Source: Desulfarculales bacterium UBA702 (GTDB lineage: Bacteria > Desulfobacterota > Syntrophobacteria > Syntrophobacterales > Syntrophobacteraceae). From it: a stretch of 14,572 nt of DNA. Shown here in pieces: positions 1 through 7,913 of the stretch (positions are counted from its first letter, which is position 1; each line of letters begins with the position of its first letter). A program made the position numbers and the translations under genes. The stretch spans positions 43,076 to 57,647 of the forward strand of contig DBMI01000094.1 in NCBI GenBank assembly GCA_002298165.1, written 5' to 3'. The notes beneath the pieces are model-generated. The model was not told the origin of the DNA, made no database searches, and worked only from the letters and a program-made list of their open reading frames with translations.

Positions 1-91
1 CAACCCCCTCCCCCAACCCCTCCCGCCAGGGGAGGGGAGTTTTCCCTTCAATTTCAGTGCATTATTCATTCGGCATTTAGGCAGCAGCCCC
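1..91 (-). repeat. Dispersed palindromic intergenic repeat, copy 1 (cut by the window edge)
   Basis: Read on the minus strand from 91 to 1, it opens with GGGGCTGCTGCC, passes through about 35 bases and reaches the core AAAACTCCCCTCCCC, followed by a short loop and GGGAGGGG. The same order of blocks appears on the plus strand at 9386-9496, so the two are copies of one element in opposite orientations. The distal inverted end seen in copy 2 is not present here; the G-rich stretch after the core runs off the window. It lies about 95 bp beyond the stop of the kinase gene. No coding capacity is seen. Confidence 0.6.
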
Positions 92-109
92 GTTTATGGT
101 GCCTATCAT

Positions 110-154
110 CCAATCCGAGCAGCGATTGGTGGGCACGATGAACCTGTGCCCACC
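110..154. repeat. Two adjacent hairpins downstream of the kinase gene
   Basis: CCAATC (110-115) pairs with GATTGG (124-129) over an 8-base loop. GGTGGGCAC (128-136) pairs perfectly with GTGCCCACC (146-154) over a 9-base loop. The two stems share bases 128-129, so they cannot both form completely. They lie 33-77 bp past the kinase stop, where a terminator would be expected, but no T-tract follows on either strand. An intrinsic terminator is therefore not clear; a repeat-type palindrome or mRNA 3'-end stabiliser is also possible. Confidence 0.45.
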
Positions 155-186
155 CTGCATGGAATTGGTATACAGCCCCCAGCCGC

Positions 187-2403
187 TTATTTTCGCTTTT
201 TTACCTGGAGAGGAGACGAGACGCCCTGGCTGTTTGTTACATAGCCTTGAAGCTGTTTATGGTCGGAGCTCAGGTTCAGGTTCAGCAGGACGGGTGTGTT
301 GGCATGGACGGGTTGGCCGTCCACTGTCAGTTCGCCGTCATCGCTTCTTGCGGTGAGGCTATGGCCGTCCAGGGTCGCGCCAAAATAATATTTTTCGAAG
401 CAGTTGTGCCAGCGGCCGTCTGGTCCCATCGCTTGGTAGTTACACCTGGAAACCATCTTCAGTTTGTCGCCGGGCAGGGTAATGTCGAGCGTCCCGGTAA
501 AGTTTTTCCCAAAGTAGGTGATGGTAAAATCCCATTTCCCTTCGATGAGTTCCTTATCCGACGCCTTCTTTGGTGGGGGCGGCTCGGTTGCCGGGGGTTG
601 AGTGACAGCGGGCTTTTTGACGGACGGCTGAGTCGCCTGAGGTTGAGTTGAAGGCGTTGGAATACTTGCCAGAAACGCCTGGGCCGTTGAATTTTTCGGA
701 TTAATTTCAAGGGCCTGCTTCAAAAGGGGCTGTGCCTTGTTATAATCGCCCTTCTTGAAATGACAGAACCCCAGGCTTGCGAGAACTTCATCCTTGTTTC
801 TGGGCTGGAGGATCAGGGATGACTCGAAAGACTGAATCGCCGAATCATACTGCCCATGGGCCATGTAGAGACTGCCGACCTCGAAATGGACGTCGGAGGC
901 GCGGCTGTCGAGGCTCAGTGCATGTGTATACTGACGGATAGCCGCCGTGTAATCTTTCCTGAATGAAAGCATCCTGGCCATTGCGAGCGAGCAGTCATAA
1001 TTATTCGGCTCCAGGGAAATAGCCTGTTCCAGCAGCTTCTGAGCTCGTTCTGGATCGCTCGTAAAGAGCTTTCCGGCTTCGAGCAGAAGGGAATCCGCCG
1101 TTGCCTGGGGCTGAACGGTCGGCGGCTGAGAAGCCGGCTGCGAGGCGGGGGTTGTTGCAGTGGAGACAGGAGGCGCCACAGGTGGGCTTTGAGGTCCCCT
1201 GACGTAATTCGCGATCAAACCGACTACCACAAGTATGACAACCACGACCAGGGCGATTGCCGCCGGATTTGGCTTCTCTTGCTTGCCCTCCGATTTTGGT
1301 TCTTTTGCAGCCTGAGCTACCCCGGAGATTTTTGATTCCTTACCTTTTGCCGCTTTTGCCGCCGGCGCTGATTCCGGCTCCCGGCCCTCTTCCGAAGATA
1401 TTTCCGCTTTTGCCGCGTCGCTGGTTCGCGCGGCCGGAGCAGGTTCTTTCGAAACCTCATCCCTCCCTGCTTTAGCCTTTGCGAGCCGGGTAGCCAGTAC
1501 CGTTCCTTCGATAGCTTCCCGCGAGACTACCTCGGTTCCCATAAAAGATGTCCCGGACAGGCTCTTCAGGTCATTAAGCATTTGCGTCGGGTTCTGGTAG
1601 CGCCTGGTCGGGTCCTTGACCAGTGCCTTGGTTATGATCGCCGAGAGTGGATTCGGTACGAGGTTGTTGATTATGTTCGGCGGCACCGGATCGACTTGTA
1701 TGATCTTATATGTGAGCGTTGCGGTACTTTCACCGGTAAAGGGCTTTTCACCTGTCAGGGTTTCATAAATTACCGCGCCCAGTGAAAAAATATCCGAACG
1801 AATGTCGACCTTTTGCCCTGAAATCTGTTCCGGTGACATATAGAAGGGAGTTCCGAGCACCATCCCTGTAACGGTCATGTGGAGCGACGGGAGTTTGGCG
1901 ATTCCGAAATCCATCACCTTGGCGCGGCCGTCTTTCATAATCATGATATTGGAAGGTTTGATGTCCCTGTGGACTATGCCTTCCTGGTCGGCTGCCTCGA
2001 GCGCGAGCAGTATATGTTCAAAGATGGGGATCGCCTCTTCCACCGGGATTTTTCCGCGTTCCTTCAAGACCTCCGCCAGGGTCCTGCCGCTTATGTATTC
2101 CATGCATATGTATTGGAAATCATCGGTTTCACCGTAAGAATGGATCGTGACGATATTGGGATGGGTGAGCTTTCCGGCGGCTTTGGCTTCCTGAATCAGC
2201 CTTTTTCTGGCTTCTTCCCTCCCTGCGCTCTCCATTTCACTCAGACTGTCACCAGAGGCTTTTGGGATAAGTTTCAGGGCCACCGTTCGCGCGAGCACTG
2301 AATCCATCGCCTTGAAAACCATGCCCATCGCTCCCCTGGCAATGTAGCTCTCCAGGGTGAACTGATCTATCTTCTTTCCTATCAAGTCTTCCGGTTTCGA
2401 CAT
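187..2403 (-). CDS. Membrane-anchored Ser/Thr protein kinase with TPR region
   Basis: This is a 738-residue Hanks-type (PknB-like) kinase. The catalytic domain covers about residues 15-280. It has a glycine-rich loop (RGAMGMV, 23-29), the ATP-binding Lys44 (VALK), the catalytic loop HRDIKPSN with Asp147, DFG with Asp165, and a GTPFYMSPEQ activation segment. An Ala/Pro/Lys-rich linker leads to a hydrophobic segment at about 382-401 that should cross the inner membrane once. After it come a Pro/Gln/Thr linker, about four TPR-like units (433-580), a second Pro/Thr linker and a terminal domain (617-738) that I do not recognise. The TPR region and end domain are predicted to be outside the cytoplasm. 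The usual PASTA sensor repeats are absent. ATG 2403 follows AAAGG. Substrate and signal are unknown. Confidence 0.93.
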   Translation of the reverse strand: MSKPEDLIGKKIDQFTLESYIARGAMGMVFKAMDSVLARTVALKLIPKASGDSLSEMESAGREEARKRLIQEAKAAGKLTHPNIVTIHSYGETDDFQYICMEYISGRTLAEVLKERGKIPVEEAIPIFEHILLALEAADQEGIVHRDIKPSNIMIMKDGRAKVMDFGIAKLPSLHMTVTGMVLGTPFYMSPEQISGQKVDIRSDIFSLGAVIYETLTGEKPFTGESTATLTYKIIQVDPVPPNIINNLVPNPLSAIITKALVKDPTRRYQNPTQMLNDLKSLSGTSFMGTEVVSREAIEGTVLATRLAKAKAGRDEVSKEPAPAARTSDAAKAEISSEEGREPESAPAAKAAKGKESKISGVAQAAKEPKSEGKQEKPNPAAIALVVVVILVVVGLIANYVRGPQSPPVAPPVSTATTPASQPASQPPTVQPQATADSLLLEAGKLFTSDPERAQKLLEQAISLEPNNYDCSLAMARMLSFRKDYTAAIRQYTHALSLDSRASDVHFEVGSLYMAHGQYDSAIQSFESSLILQPRNKDEVLASLGFCHFKKGDYNKAQPLLKQALEINPKNSTAQAFLASIPTPSTQPQATQPSVKKPAVTQPPATEPPPPKKASDKELIEGKWDFTITYFGKNFTGTLDITLPGDKLKMVSRCNYQAMGPDGRWHNCFEKYYFGATLDGHSLTARSDDGELTVDGQPVHANTPVLLNLNLSSDHKQLQGYVTNSQGVSSPLQVKKRK

Positions 2404-2470
2404 GATTGCCTTTCTGGCATGCTGCCGACAATTGGCGGGCTCAAATATCAGCGATCACCTTCCTGCCCGG

Positions 2471-2498
2471 ATATTACTTTCTTTGCTTCGATTTTCAA
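2471..2498 (-). promoter_or_regulatory. Candidate sigma70 promoter of the kinase gene
   Basis: On the minus strand, TTGAAA (2498-2493) and TAATAT (2476-2471) are separated by 16 bp, close to consensus at both boxes. Transcription would begin near 2464, leaving a leader of about 60 bases before the kinase ATG at 2403. Found by eye, not tested. Confidence 0.5.
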
Positions 2499-2672
2499 AG
2501 TTTTTACGGACAGATTCAGTACTAAATCATGATTTTTCATGCTAGCGGGAACACCTCGCCTTGAATACAATTTATCGCCCTCCATGGTTTCATCCCGCTT
2601 TCCTGCCTCCCCGCTTCAAGTCCATGTAATTGACGAGATAGGCCGCCCCACCAAGGCATGGGATGCTTACTT

Positions 2673-2701
2673 TTTAGTGTGTACATCCATATGTTTACAA
2701 T
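2673..2701 (+). promoter_or_regulatory. Possible promoter of the baeRF gene
   Basis: TTTAGT (2673-2678) and TACAAT (2696-2701) are separated by 17 bp. The -10 box is good and the -35 is poor. A start near 2708 would leave a leader of about 27 bases with the ribosome binding site inside it. Confidence 0.28.
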
Positions 2702-2734
2702 TATTTAGCCAATATCACGCCGAAAGGAGCGCTT

Positions 2735-3886
2735 ATGGATTTCATTGGCAAAAGCGAAATAAAAGAGCTCATGCTGAGGCGAAGCGATATCTGTGTTTCG
2801 ATATTCCTCCCCACTCACCGGGCAGGCAAAGAGATCGAGCAAGACCCGATCAGGCTCGACAATCTGCTGCGCCGGGCCGAAAAGGAACTGACCTCGCGGG
2901 GGACGAGATCGCCGGTTGCACGGGATCTACTGGCCCCTGCCTACGATTTGGCGAGGGACGGATACTTCACGCGCCACCAGTCCGACGGTTTGGCTATTTT
3001 TGCATCGCCGGATTTTCTCAGATATTACCAGACCCCAATTCATTTTGCCGAGACACTCTCCATACGCCGGCGCTTTTATTTAAGGCCGCTCATTACCATG
3101 TTAAACGCCGGAAACAGGTTCTATGTTCTTGCCGTAAGCCGGAAAGCTGTGCGGTTTCTCCAGTGCTCGGAATTCGGCGTAAGCGAAATCGAACTTGAGG
3201 GGGTCCCGAAGAACATGCAGGAAGCTCTCGGGTACGACGACCTTGAAGCGAGGCTTCTTTTCAGAACGGTTCCCCAGGCATCGAACAACAAGGGCGTACC
3301 AATGTTTCACGGACATGGGGGAGGAGCAGAAGCTGACAAAGAATTCCTAATGAACTACTTTCACAGGCTCAGAGCCGGTCTGCACCAGTACCTGAAAGAT
3401 GAGAAGGCTCCCCTGGTTTTTGCGGGGGTGGATTACCTCTTCCCGTTTTTTAAACAGGCAAATATTTACAGTAATATCATGTCGGAACCCATCGAAGGAA
3501 ATCCTGACATCCTGCCCGCGGAGGCACTTCACTTGCAAGCACTCGAACTTGTCCGCCCCTACCTCGACCATGAGATAATGGATGCAATCCGGCGCTACGA
3601 AGATACTTCCTGCAACGGCCAGTGCACGGACCGGCTGGAGAGGATCCTTCGCGGGGCTTTCGAGGGAAGGATTGATACGCTGCTGGTGGATACAAACGCC
3701 CAGAAATGGGGAAGGTTCGATCAGGGTTCTGGCCGGGTCGAAATCCACCACACACCCTCGGTGGAAGACGAAGACCTGATAGACCTGGCCACAGTTGAGA
3801 CATTCCTGACCGGCGGGGCCGTATTTCCCCTCGAAACTGAAAGAATGCCGGGATCGGCTGAGGTTTCAGCGATATTCAGATACTAG
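2735..3886 (+). CDS. baeRF-family protein (bacterial relative of archaeo-eukaryotic release factor eRF1)
   Basis: This 383-residue soluble protein has no signal peptide or membrane segment. Its N-terminus, with CVSIFLPTHRAGKEIEQDPIRL (split here as CVSIFLPTHRAG, then EIEQDPIRL) and DNLLRRAEKEL at about residues 21-52, has the look of the baeRF families, perhaps family 3. DGLAIFASPDF and a late block with EGRIDTLLVDTNAQKWGRF agree with that. Family knowledge: baeRF proteins are predicted, mostly by comparative genomics, to act at the ribosome in termination, rescue or stress; direct biochemistry is scarce. The ATG follows AAAGGAG (2723-2729) with 5-base spacing. The gene converges on surE with only 10 bp between the stops, and no terminator is evident. 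The exact subfamily is from memory of motifs. Confidence 0.72.
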   Translation: MDFIGKSEIKELMLRRSDICVSIFLPTHRAGKEIEQDPIRLDNLLRRAEKELTSRGTRSPVARDLLAPAYDLARDGYFTRHQSDGLAIFASPDFLRYYQTPIHFAETLSIRRRFYLRPLITMLNAGNRFYVLAVSRKAVRFLQCSEFGVSEIELEGVPKNMQEALGYDDLEARLLFRTVPQASNNKGVPMFHGHGGGAEADKEFLMNYFHRLRAGLHQYLKDEKAPLVFAGVDYLFPFFKQANIYSNIMSEPIEGNPDILPAEALHLQALELVRPYLDHEIMDAIRRYEDTSCNGQCTDRLERILRGAFEGRIDTLLVDTNAQKWGRFDQGSGRVEIHHTPSVEDEDLIDLATVETFLTGGAVFPLETERMPGSAEVSAIFRY

Positions 3887-3896
3887 GCCTGTAACG

Positions 3897-4649
3897 CTAT
3901 AGATCCCAGCCCTTTAGACCATCGAGCATTGGATAACTGGTAAGATCATGCTGGATAGGGGTTACGGATATGAAGCCGTCGGCCAGGGCGCTCGAATCGG
4001 CGCTGGGGTCCGCGTCCTTTTCGATAAGTGAATTGCAAAGCCAGTAGTAGATATGGTTACGCGGATCGATTCGACGATCATATCTTTCAAGGGATTTCAT
4101 CCTGCCCTGATGGGTCACCCGCACACCGCGCACTTCGGGCGCCGAAAGGTTGGGAATGTTCACATTGAGTGATACACCGGGTGGGAGACTCCTTTCACCA
4201 ACCATGTTGACAAGCTTCGGAATGAACTTTTCCGCGGCACTGAAATCCGTGGGCTCGAAAGCATCGATTGATACAGCTATTGACGGGATGCCGAGAACGG
4301 CGCCCTCTGTCGCAGCCGAAACTGTCCCGGAATATATTACATTGACACCTACATTGGCGCCGAGATTGATTCCTGATACGACCAGATGCGGTATCTGATC
4401 GAGCAGCTCGTTTATTGCGATCTTCACACAATCGGCGGGAGTACCGGTAAGGGCGTAACCGAAAAACGATCCGTTTCGATTGACTAGATTCACACGCAGG
4501 GGATTAAGCCAGGTAATGGCGTGTCCGACCGCGCTTTGCTCGGTTTCAGGGGCTACAACCGTGACCTCGTGTTCCTTCGAAAGAGCGGTATAAAGAACTT
4601 CTATTCCCTTGGCGTAAATCCCGTCATCATTGGTCAGCAGAATCCTCAT
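3897..4649 (-). CDS. surE: 5'/3'-nucleotidase SurE
   Basis: This 250-residue metal-dependent phosphatase removes phosphate from nucleoside 5'- and 3'-monophosphates and, in some relatives, short polyphosphate. The family signature opens the protein: MRILLTNDDG, with the metal-binding Asp pair at residues 8-9. It continues with GTPADCVKIA, SGINLGANVG, the YSGTVSAATEG block and a VNIPN motif. Length is normal for the family. I chose ATG 4649 because it gives the canonical SurE start; a TTG at 4658 would add three residues. The gene begins inside the end of korC (overlap 4627-4649), so translation is probably coupled. It is the last gene of the kor operon; why a nucleotidase sits there is not evident from the sequence. 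Confidence 0.95.
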   Translation of the reverse strand: MRILLTNDDGIYAKGIEVLYTALSKEHEVTVVAPETEQSAVGHAITWLNPLRVNLVNRNGSFFGYALTGTPADCVKIAINELLDQIPHLVVSGINLGANVGVNVIYSGTVSAATEGAVLGIPSIAVSIDAFEPTDFSAAEKFIPKLVNMVGERSLPPGVSLNVNIPNLSAPEVRGVRVTHQGRMKSLERYDRRIDPRNHIYYWLCNSLIEKDADPSADSSALADGFISVTPIQHDLTSYPMLDGLKGWDL

Positions 4650-5208
4650 ATTCCTCAATTCCCAATTTCTGGTTCATGGCATCTTTTGCAGCCTCGATCC
4701 CCAACTTGAGGGCTTTGCGGTTAAAGTCCCCGCTGCCTTTGGGGACCCGGTTCATCAAGGCCGCTTCCAGGCTCTTAAGCGACACTATCCCGGAAAGGAC
4801 CGCGATTGCTCCGAGCGCTATAATATTTGCCCCTATTTCCTTGCCAAGCTTTTCCCTGGCAAGCTGCGTGAAGGGGATCGTGGTCGCCCTGGTCGTCGGG
4901 ATCTGATGTACGAAAGTGGAATCGACAACCAGGATACCCTTGGGCTTCAGATCGAAAAAATATGAATCGCAGGACTTCTGATTCATTGCCAGGAGTAAGT
5001 CCGGCTTGACGCTTTTGGGATAATCTATTTCTTCATCGCTTATCACCACCTCGGCCTTGCTGGCTCCTCCCCGCGATTCGGGTCCGTAGCTCTGGGTCTG
5101 GCAAACAAATTTGCCGTCGTAGATCCCGGCGGCCTCGGCCAGAACAATCCCGGCAAATATAAGCCCCTGCCCTCCCGAACCGCTCAGACGGATCTCATAT
5201 CTCTGCAT
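4627..5208 (-). CDS. korC: 2-oxoacid:ferredoxin oxidoreductase, gamma subunit (KorC/OorC type)
   Basis: This is the 193-residue gamma subunit of a 2-oxoacid:acceptor oxidoreductase. The GSGGQG glycine-rich turn (residues 10-15) and the block QTQSYGPESRGGASKAEVV near residue 38 are standard for this subunit, which packs against the alpha/beta catalytic pair and helps bind coenzyme A. Length is typical for a stand-alone gamma subunit. The ATG overlaps the end of korB by 14 bp and follows GGGAGAGG, so the two are likely co-translated. The separate alpha, beta, gamma and delta subunits place the complex in the KorDABC class rather than with fused PFOR enzymes. Confidence 0.93.
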   Translation of the reverse strand: MQRYEIRLSGSGGQGLIFAGIVLAEAAGIYDGKFVCQTQSYGPESRGGASKAEVVISDEEIDYPKSVKPDLLLAMNQKSCDSYFFDLKPKGILVVDSTFVHQIPTTRATTIPFTQLAREKLGKEIGANIIALGAIAVLSGIVSLKSLEAALMNRVPKGSGDFNRKALKLGIEAAKDAMNQKLGIEEYEDSADQ

Positions 5209-6118
5209 TGTCGGCCTCTCCCGCGGCTTCCCTCTTCCGCCTCTTGTCTGCCGCCTTCAGATCTCCACTTTCCGCCTTCCCGACTAATTGCATCATTTCC
5301 TTTGCGGATTTTCGGACCTTTTCGTATTCCTCGGTATAGACGGGCAGTTCGCGGTCGGCGAGCACCCCTATGGTGTACCTGCCCATCATCTCCTCTGCCG
5401 GCATTTGGGCGGCCTTTTCGGCTCGAACCGCGGCTTCCTTCTGCAGCCTCAGCATCTCGACTGCATCGCCCATCTGGTTTCGCCTGCCGTACTGAATGTG
5501 GCAATGGCTCATTACTTCCACAACGGCAAATCCCCGCCTGAGGATGGCCTTTTCTATCAAATCGTCGAGCATGGCCGCATGATAGACTGTGCCGCGCGAT
5601 ACCATGCCCGCCCCGGCCATCACTGCCAGTTCGGCGATCGAAAAGGCATGTTCGATATTTCCGTAAAGAGCGGTAGCAGCCATGGCGCCGTATGGCGTGG
5701 TCGGCGAGTACTGCCCGCCAGTCATGCCATAGATGTTATTGTTGACCACGATCGCGGTCAGGTCCAGGTTGCGGCGAGCAGCGTGGATGAAGTGATTGCC
5801 CCCGATTGCCGTGGCATCACCGTCCCCCATTATTACGATCACATTCAGCTTCGGGTTGGCAAGCTTTATGCCGGTTGCGAAAGTAAGCGCGCGCCCGTGC
5901 GTCGTGTGTAAGGTGTTGAAATCCACATAAACCGAGAGCCGCCCCGAGCATCCAATTCCCGAGACTATAACGATATCATCTTTTTCGATCCCCGTGCGGT
6001 CGATCCCACGGATAAGAGACCCCAGAAGGATGCCGTTGCCACATCCGGGGCACCAGACGTGAGGGAACTTCTTGTCATGGCGAAGATATTTGTGGATAAG
6101 TTTTGTGGCCTCAGCCAT
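5195..6118 (-). CDS. korB: 2-oxoacid:ferredoxin oxidoreductase, beta (TPP-binding) subunit
   Basis: This 307-residue subunit holds thiamine pyrophosphate and the proximal [4Fe-4S] cluster. CPGCG gives Cys23 and Cys26, GIGCSG gives Cys57 and SHCHIQYG gives Cys206, which fits the four cluster ligands known in the family. The Mg-TPP motif runs from GDGD (98-101) to NNNIYGMTGGQ (126-136). With KorA, KorC and KorD it catalyses oxidative decarboxylation of a 2-oxoacid to an acyl-CoA with reduction of ferredoxin. Oddity: after about residue 245 there is a highly charged tail rich in Lys, Arg and Glu, longer than in compact KorB proteins. The ATG follows GAGGAAAAG. It starts 25 bp after the korA stop. 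Confidence 0.95.
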   Translation of the reverse strand: MAEATKLIHKYLRHDKKFPHVWCPGCGNGILLGSLIRGIDRTGIEKDDIVIVSGIGCSGRLSVYVDFNTLHTTHGRALTFATGIKLANPKLNVIVIMGDGDATAIGGNHFIHAARRNLDLTAIVVNNNIYGMTGGQYSPTTPYGAMAATALYGNIEHAFSIAELAVMAGAGMVSRGTVYHAAMLDDLIEKAILRRGFAVVEVMSHCHIQYGRRNQMGDAVEMLRLQKEAAVRAEKAAQMPAEEMMGRYTIGVLADRELPVYTEEYEKVRKSAKEMMQLVGKAESGDLKAADKRRKREAAGEADNAEI

Positions 6119-6143
6119 TTTCTTTTCCTCGATTTATTGGCGC

Positions 6144-7289
6144 TCACATCCTCAGAAGGCGGGTCAGGATTTCACTCGGGCCGATAAGGCCTCCATCTAT
6201 CCGGTTAAGGGTCTCTATCCTGGTCTGTCCCTGGTTCACTCTCTTTATTTCACGGGACATCTGCCCCATGTTGAGTTCGGGTACGAGTACCGCCCGTACC
6301 TGCCGCAAAATGGGCTCGACTGCCTGCCTCGGAAATGGCCACAGACTGATAAGCTGCACCAGTCCCGCTTTAATCCCCCGCTCCCTGGCCTCACGTACAG
6401 CCCTGCGTGCCGATCTCGAAACTGAGCCGTATGCAATCACGATAACCTCGGCGTCTTCGGTCATCTCCTCGTTAATTTGCTGGATGTCGAAGAAATTCTG
6501 GTTGATCTTGCGGAACAGGCGGTTCATGAACCCGACAATCTCTTCGGACCGTTGGGTTGGAAATCCACGGACATCATGGACAAGGCCGGTTACGTGGTAC
6601 CGGTATCCTTCCCCGAATGGGCTCATCGGGGGAACCCCACGGCTGTTGTCCTCGTATGGTATGTACCAGTCCGGCGGCATATTGGGTCTGATCCGGTCGA
6701 TTACCTCCATTTCCTCGGGATGCGGCAGGTAAATCTTCTCGCGAGTGTGAGCAACTACCTCGTCGGCAAGCAGGATAACCGGCGTGCGGTATTTTTCCGA
6801 AAGATTGAAGGCCCTTACAGTAAGGCTGAAGCAGTCCTGTGTGGTGGAAGCAGCAAGCACGATTATGGGATGGTCGCCGTGAGTGCCCCACCTCGATTGC
6901 ATCACGTCTCCCTGGCTGACGTTCGTTGGAAGACCGGTGCTGGGTCCGCCCCTCATTACATTTACAACAACACAGGGCACCTCGGCAATGCACGCGAAGC
7001 CTAGGTTTTCCTGCATAAGTGAAAATCCGGGGCCGCTTGTTGCCGTCATGGATTTGGACCCGGCAAGGGATGCCCCTATGACCGCTCCGAGGCTTGCAAT
7101 CTCATCTTCCATCTGGATGAAAGTGCCGTCCACTGCCGGCAGGCGGTAGGACATCACTTCGCTGATCTCGGTTGCCGGAGTTATAGGGTATCCGGCAAAA
7201 AAACGGCAGCCGGCGGCAAGAGCGCCCTCAACTATTGCCTCATTTCCCTGGAGCAGGACCTGTCGTCCCGGAGATCTTTTTGCGGTCAA
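6144..7289 (-). CDS. korA: 2-oxoacid:ferredoxin oxidoreductase, alpha subunit
   Basis: This 381-residue alpha subunit carries the pyrimidine-binding side of the TPP site. Visible motifs are GYPITPATE (33-41), MEDEIAS, ATSGPGFSLMQENLGFA and RGGPSTGLPT, all typical of KorA/OorA. The C-terminal third (RTLIGYGSVSRSARRA-like region, here IVIAYGSVSRSARRAV) matches the domain II transketolase C-like fold. There is no fused gamma domain, in agreement with a separate korC. The start codon is TTG at 7289, and its stop-start overlap TTGA (7286-7289) with korD shows translational coupling. A strong GGAGGA (7296-7301) six bases upstream supports it. Substrate is probably 2-oxoglutarate because the gene order matches oorDABC, but a branched-chain 2-oxoacid cannot be excluded. 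Confidence 0.95.
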   Translation of the reverse strand: MTAKRSPGRQVLLQGNEAIVEGALAAGCRFFAGYPITPATEISEVMSYRLPAVDGTFIQMEDEIASLGAVIGASLAGSKSMTATSGPGFSLMQENLGFACIAEVPCVVVNVMRGGPSTGLPTNVSQGDVMQSRWGTHGDHPIIVLAASTTQDCFSLTVRAFNLSEKYRTPVILLADEVVAHTREKIYLPHPEEMEVIDRIRPNMPPDWYIPYEDNSRGVPPMSPFGEGYRYHVTGLVHDVRGFPTQRSEEIVGFMNRLFRKINQNFFDIQQINEEMTEDAEVIVIAYGSVSRSARRAVREARERGIKAGLVQLISLWPFPRQAVEPILRQVRAVLVPELNMGQMSREIKRVNQGQTRIETLNRIDGGLIGPSEILTRLLRM

Positions 7290-7609
7290 GCTCTGTCCTC
7301 CGTCGTCCGCCCTGCGTCTTCGATCTTCCTGACGCTGATGGCAAAATCAGGACAGTGCAGTTCGCACCATCCGCATCCGGTGCATTTCCGGCAGTCAGCC
7401 TGAGGGCTCCCTTCCTCATCGAGCCGTATACACTGCCTGGGGCAAAAAGCGGCACAGATGCCGCAGCATTTGCACCATCCGCGAAAAATATCTATCTTGA
7501 ATTGAGCCTTCCCCGAATCCTCATTGCCGGAAGGTTCGCCCGCCATGTTCTTTTTGGGCACCAAAGGCACTTTTCCTGCCCCTCGTCCGGAATCCTGGGT
7601 ACTTTCCAT
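7286..7609 (-). CDS. korD: 2-oxoacid:ferredoxin oxidoreductase, delta (2x[4Fe-4S] ferredoxin) subunit
   Basis: This 107-residue ferredoxin-like subunit relays electrons from the catalytic beta subunit to external ferredoxin. Two CxxCxxCxxxCP motifs are present: Cys46, 49, 52, 56 and Cys76, 79, 82, 86, each ending in CP. Extra cysteines at 48, 60 and 73 are not needed for the clusters. The first 35 residues are a polar extension without a clear role. The ATG follows TAAGGAA. It is the first gene of the operon, with its promoter expected in 7610-7913. The stop overlaps the korA TTG start. Confidence 0.92.
   Translation of the reverse strand: MESTQDSGRGAGKVPLVPKKNMAGEPSGNEDSGKAQFKIDIFRGWCKCCGICAAFCPRQCIRLDEEGSPQADCRKCTGCGWCELHCPDFAISVRKIEDAGRTTEDRA
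7296..7301 (-). promoter_or_regulatory. Ribosome binding site that fixes the korA TTG start
   Basis: GGAGGA on the minus strand lies six bases before the TTG at 7289. It lies within the last codons of korD. It makes the unusual TTG start at the overlapping junction credible. Confidence 0.65.
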
Positions 7610-7913
7610 ACTGTTCCTTAATTCCGAGTCATTGAGAAATCTATTTATAATCGAAAATCGCTGGATTTAGTATAAGCAGCGGCATTCAATTCTGCTTTTT
7701 AGATCTCGTTTCGGCGGCGGCCTTTTGCGTGTAATTGACTAAACAGCCCGAGGTGATTTACTTGGCAGCAGCCGGAAAGTTTGAATGCTTTGCATCGTCG
7801 GAATCGTCACTAATCGCATCCTTGCTGATTTCGGAAATACATAATCCTCATATTCCCAAAAGTAGCGCAAAAACAATCAGCTTACCCCGCAAACAAATTC
7901 CGAAAGGGAGAAA
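7610..7913. other. Divergent intergenic region between korD and the lipoprotein gene
   Basis: These 304 bp must contain the promoters for the kor operon and for the 7914 gene. I see AT-rich tracts near 7641-7671 (TATAAAT on the minus strand at about 7651-7645) but no pair of boxes good enough to call. A 60-residue frame beginning at TTG 7735 lacks a ribosome binding site. No RNA gene or repeat is evident. Confidence 0.4.

Larger units (their letters stand above)
2404..2734. other. Divergent intergenic region between kinase and baeRF gene
   Basis: These 331 bp separate two divergently transcribed genes. They hold the candidate kinase promoter at 2471-2498 and a weaker plus-strand candidate at 2673-2701. 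I see no RNA gene, repeat or convincing small ORF here. Reading frames that cross it lack a ribosome binding site. Confidence 0.5.

Noticed and set aside
2539..3198. 219-residue plus-strand frame overlapping the baeRF gene
   Set aside because: It is in another frame of a gene with strong family motifs and a good ribosome binding site; its own start has none and its composition is Arg/His/Ser-rich as in shadow frames.
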